Part shown: piece after piece, positions 5,707 through 5,977 of the stretch
How positions within the stretch are numbered: the first letter of the stretch is position 1
How the letters are laid out: every line of letters starts with the position of its first letter
Assembly (NCBI GenBank): GCA_005789925.1
Contig: SXWG01000105.1
Coordinates: 1 to 5,977, forward strand
Origin: Actinomycetota bacterium
Lineage (GTDB): Bacteria; Actinomycetota; Acidimicrobiia; Acidimicrobiales; Ilumatobacteraceae
Length of the DNA: 5,977 nucleotides
Direction: 5' to 3'
Program-made: the position numbers and the translations under genes
The notes under the pieces: model-generated
The model's database searches: none
Seen by the model: only the letters and a program-made list of their open reading frames with translations
What the model was told of the DNA's origin: nothing

Positions 5707-5977
5707 AGGCGAAAACGACCGTGCGGTTGTTGAACACCAAGACGCGGCGTTCCACGTGTGCGCGCACGGCTCGTGCCAGCACCACAGTCTCAAGATCGCG
5801 CCCTCGGCGCGTGAGTTCGGCGACATTGTCACGATGCGTCACCCGAGCGACGTCTTGCTCAATAATCGGCCCCTCGTCAAGATCGGCCGTCACATAATGC
5901 GCCGTGGCACCGATGATTTTCACACCACGATCATGCGCTTGTCGGTAAGGGTTTGCACCGATGAACGCGGGCAGGAA
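5705..5977 (-). CDS. purU: Formyltetrahydrofolate deformylase PurU, C-terminal 90 residues
   Basis: The reverse strand is open from the right edge to a TGA at 5705: the last 90 residues of an enzyme usually about 280 long, so the N-terminal ACT domain and the first part of the formyltransferase domain are outside. PurU hydrolyses 10-formyltetrahydrofolate to tetrahydrofolate and formate, balancing one-carbon pools and supplying formate for purine synthesis. The visible part begins FLPAFIGANPYRQAHDRGVK and continues IIGATAHYVTADLDEGPIIEQDV, which match the PurU C-terminal region closely. By alignment with glycinamide ribonucleotide formyltransferase, the Asp of the LDEGP segment (visible residue 34, seven after the His of TAHYV) is the catalytic Asp. 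The ending GRDLETVVLARAVRAHVERRVLVFNNRTVVF is typical of the family. The partner Asn and His (NIHHS region) would lie just beyond the edge. It is followed by a coupled small gene. Confidence 0.95.
   Translation of the reverse strand, partial: FLPAFIGANPYRQAHDRGVKIIGATAHYVTADLDEGPIIEQDVARVTHRDNVAELTRRGRDLETVVLARAVRAHVERRVLVFNNRTVVFA

Noticed and set aside
5698..5832. N-terminal extension of the HCELCDITHG gene to an ATG at 5832
   Set aside because: It would overlap purU in another frame, and the added 45 residues look like a shadow; the ATG at 5697 has its own ribosome-binding site.
1..5977. tRNA, rRNA, riboswitch, CRISPR array, insertion sequence or attachment site
   Set aside because: No direct-repeat arrays, transposase motifs, terminal inverted repeats or structured RNA signatures were seen; the window is almost fully coding.

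Overview
The window is about 6 kb of moderately GC-rich bacterial chromosome, densely packed and mostly without spacers. The protein types (FadA5-like thiolase, an NADH:ferredoxin reductase of the VGGSLAG kind, MarR and TetR regulators) and the TAnnnT -10 elements point to an actinobacterium. The style recalls Acidimicrobiia/Ilumatobacter-like lineages, but that placement is inference and no rRNA or tRNA is present to confirm it. I see no mobile element, CRISPR array, RNA gene or long repeat.

Layout. (1) Positions 1-2866, minus strand: an operon-like run, in transcription order an FAD/NADH ferredoxin reductase (2866-1637), a MarR regulator (1630-1187, 6 nt after it) and an acyl-CoA thiolase (1115 to beyond the left edge). 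(2) A TetR regulator (2887-3522, plus) is divergent from the reductase, with about 20 nt between start codons; a perfect 14-bp inverted repeat lies on the TetR start. (3) A separate plus-strand unit: a consensus promoter (TTGACA, 17 nt, TAGGTT), a 13-bp palindrome at the expected transcription start, a GGGGGT ribosome-binding site, and a 582-residue secreted protein of unknown function with one calcium-binding-type Asp-rich segment (3618-5366). (4) Convergent on it, minus strand: the C-terminal part of purU (right edge to 5705), followed 7 nt later by a 115-residue protein with an HCELCDITHG motif (5697-5350). Its last codons overlap the end of the secreted protein gene by 17 bp.

How the genes may work together. 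The reductase-MarR-thiolase set, with a divergent TetR, looks like a locally regulated catabolic operon for a lipid, sterol-like or other acyl-CoA-forming substrate. The reductase would feed electrons to a ferredoxin and oxygenase encoded elsewhere, and the thiolase would do the final carbon-carbon cleavage. The purU fragment is one-carbon/purine housekeeping. The secreted protein is functionally unrelated as far as the sequence shows. The least described items are the secreted protein and the HCELCDITHG protein; I see no clear evidence of a wholly new multi-gene system.
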